Source of the DNA: Sideroxydans sp.
Lineage (GTDB): Bacteria > Pseudomonadota > Gammaproteobacteria > Burkholderiales > Gallionellaceae
Assembly (NCBI GenBank): GCA_020057805.1
Contig: JAGVFD010000223.1
Span: 1-12,864, forward strand
DNA: 12,864 nt
Direction of reading: 5' to 3'
Shown in pieces: positions 12,499-12,864 of this stretch (positions are counted from its first letter, which is position 1; each line of letters starts with the position of its first letter). Under the pieces are notes generated by a model. The model saw only the letters and a program-made list of their open reading frames with translations, searched no databases and was not told the DNA's origin. Made by a program: the position numbers and the translations under genes.

Positions 12499-12527
12499 CG
12501 CGTGGGCAATGCTTGCCCACCCTACGC
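12499..12527 (-). repeat. REP-like palindrome at the 3' end of the MFS gene
   Basis: The minus strand reads GCGTAGGGTGGGCAAGCATTGCCCACGCG. GTGGGCAA and TTGCCCAC form a perfect 8-bp stem with a 3-nt loop (12502-12520), with a GCGTAGG flank. The TAGGGTGGGCAA...TTGCCCAC pattern resembles, from memory, dispersed extragenic palindromes of many proteobacteria. Only one copy is visible here. It could also work as a 3' hairpin for the transporter mRNA, though no U-run follows. Confidence 0.55.
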
Positions 12528-12863
12528 GCAAACCACCTCGCGGCGGCGCAGGTACAGCCCTATCAATATCCCCAGCACGCTCAATGCGGCGACGTAATGC
12601 GCGGGGGCGAGCTTATCCAGCGGCAGGAGCAGGCTTACCATCACGGGCGTGAGTCCGCCGAATACCGCATAGGCCACGTTGTAAGAAAACGATAAGCCGG
12701 AGAAACGCACGCGCGGCGGAAATTGCATGACCGCAATGCTAGGCACCACGCCAATCACGCCCACGAAAAATCCGCACAACGCATATAGCGCATCAATATG
12801 TTGCGTCGATACGCTTAGCTGTTGATACAGCATCCACGAAGTTGCGCCCAAACCCACACATCC
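12522..12863 (-). CDS. MFS transporter, metabolite:H+ symporter (ProP/KgtP/ShiA-like), C-terminal part
   Basis: The frame runs off the right edge, so only the last 114 codons are present; the GTG at 12857 is an internal Val codon rather than a start. Three hydrophobic segments are visible: around ALYALCGFFVGVIGVVP, SYNVAYAVFGGLTPVMVSLL, and YVAALSVLGILIGLYL. The stretch FPPRVRFSGLSFSYNVAYAVFGG matches the region before TM11 of the metabolite:H+ symporter family in the major facilitator superfamily, which carries osmolytes, dicarboxylates or aromatic acids. The substrate cannot be told from this part. The protein ends RRREVVCA with a TAG that belongs to the GCGTAGGG flank of the palindrome, so the last two residues and the stop may derive from that element. 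It is on the same strand as ispB, about 190 bp upstream. Confidence 0.8.
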   Translation of the reverse strand, partial: GCVGLGATSWMLYQQLSVSTQHIDALYALCGFFVGVIGVVPSIAVMQFPPRVRFSGLSFSYNVAYAVFGGLTPVMVSLLLPLDKLAPAHYVAALSVLGILIGLYLRRREVVCA

Positions 12864-12864
12864 C

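Overview
The window looks like a chromosomal segment of a betaproteobacterium, most likely of the Nitrosomonadales type (Thiobacillus/Gallionella-like). This is judged from gene content and neighbourhood, not from a database search. The indicators are a proteasome-like peptidase of the betaproteobacterial BPH type, an Ala/Lys-rich histone H1-like protein with a WPFPT tail, the block PP0621-like gene / pilS / pilR / ampD, and class Ia nrdA and nrdB. Base composition is moderate and even. I see no phage, transposase, CRISPR, tRNA or rRNA.

Layout, left to right. (1) At 2-364 the 3' part of a FlK-like hotdog thioesterase gene (+) converges on pabB (-, 399-1766). (2) pabB is divergent from a BPH gene (+, 1808-2380), with only 41 bp between the start codons. 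(3) At 2381-2714 lies a 334-bp intergenic region. It holds a hairpin just after BPH, a likely terminator for leftward transcription, two competing hairpins and a possible 33-codon mini-ORF behind the histone gene. (4) Everything further right is on the minus strand. The transcription order from the right edge is MFS transporter (partial) > ispB > PP0621-like > pilS > pilR > ampD > nrdA > nrdB > histone H1-like gene.

How the genes relate. nrdA and nrdB form one unit making dNTPs. A near-perfect NrdR box and a half-conserved second box exactly 32 bp away sit upstream, and the second overlaps the predicted -10 element. A strong hairpin after nrdB separates this unit from the histone gene, which has its own strong Shine-Dalgarno site. 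The small membrane/Cys protein, the six-TM sensor kinase, the sigma54-activator response regulator and the anhydro-muramyl amidase ampD are packed as a probable operon. pilR and ampD overlap by 4 bp. ispB (polyprenyl diphosphate synthase for the quinone tail) precedes them. PabB supplies aminodeoxychorismate for folate.

Most of the window is ordinary housekeeping sequence. The points most worth a second look are the structured 3' region behind the histone gene, the tandem NrdR site, the pilSR-ampD coupling, the BPH gene, and a REP-like palindrome that supplies the stop codon of the MFS gene. I did not find convincing evidence of a wholly new system.
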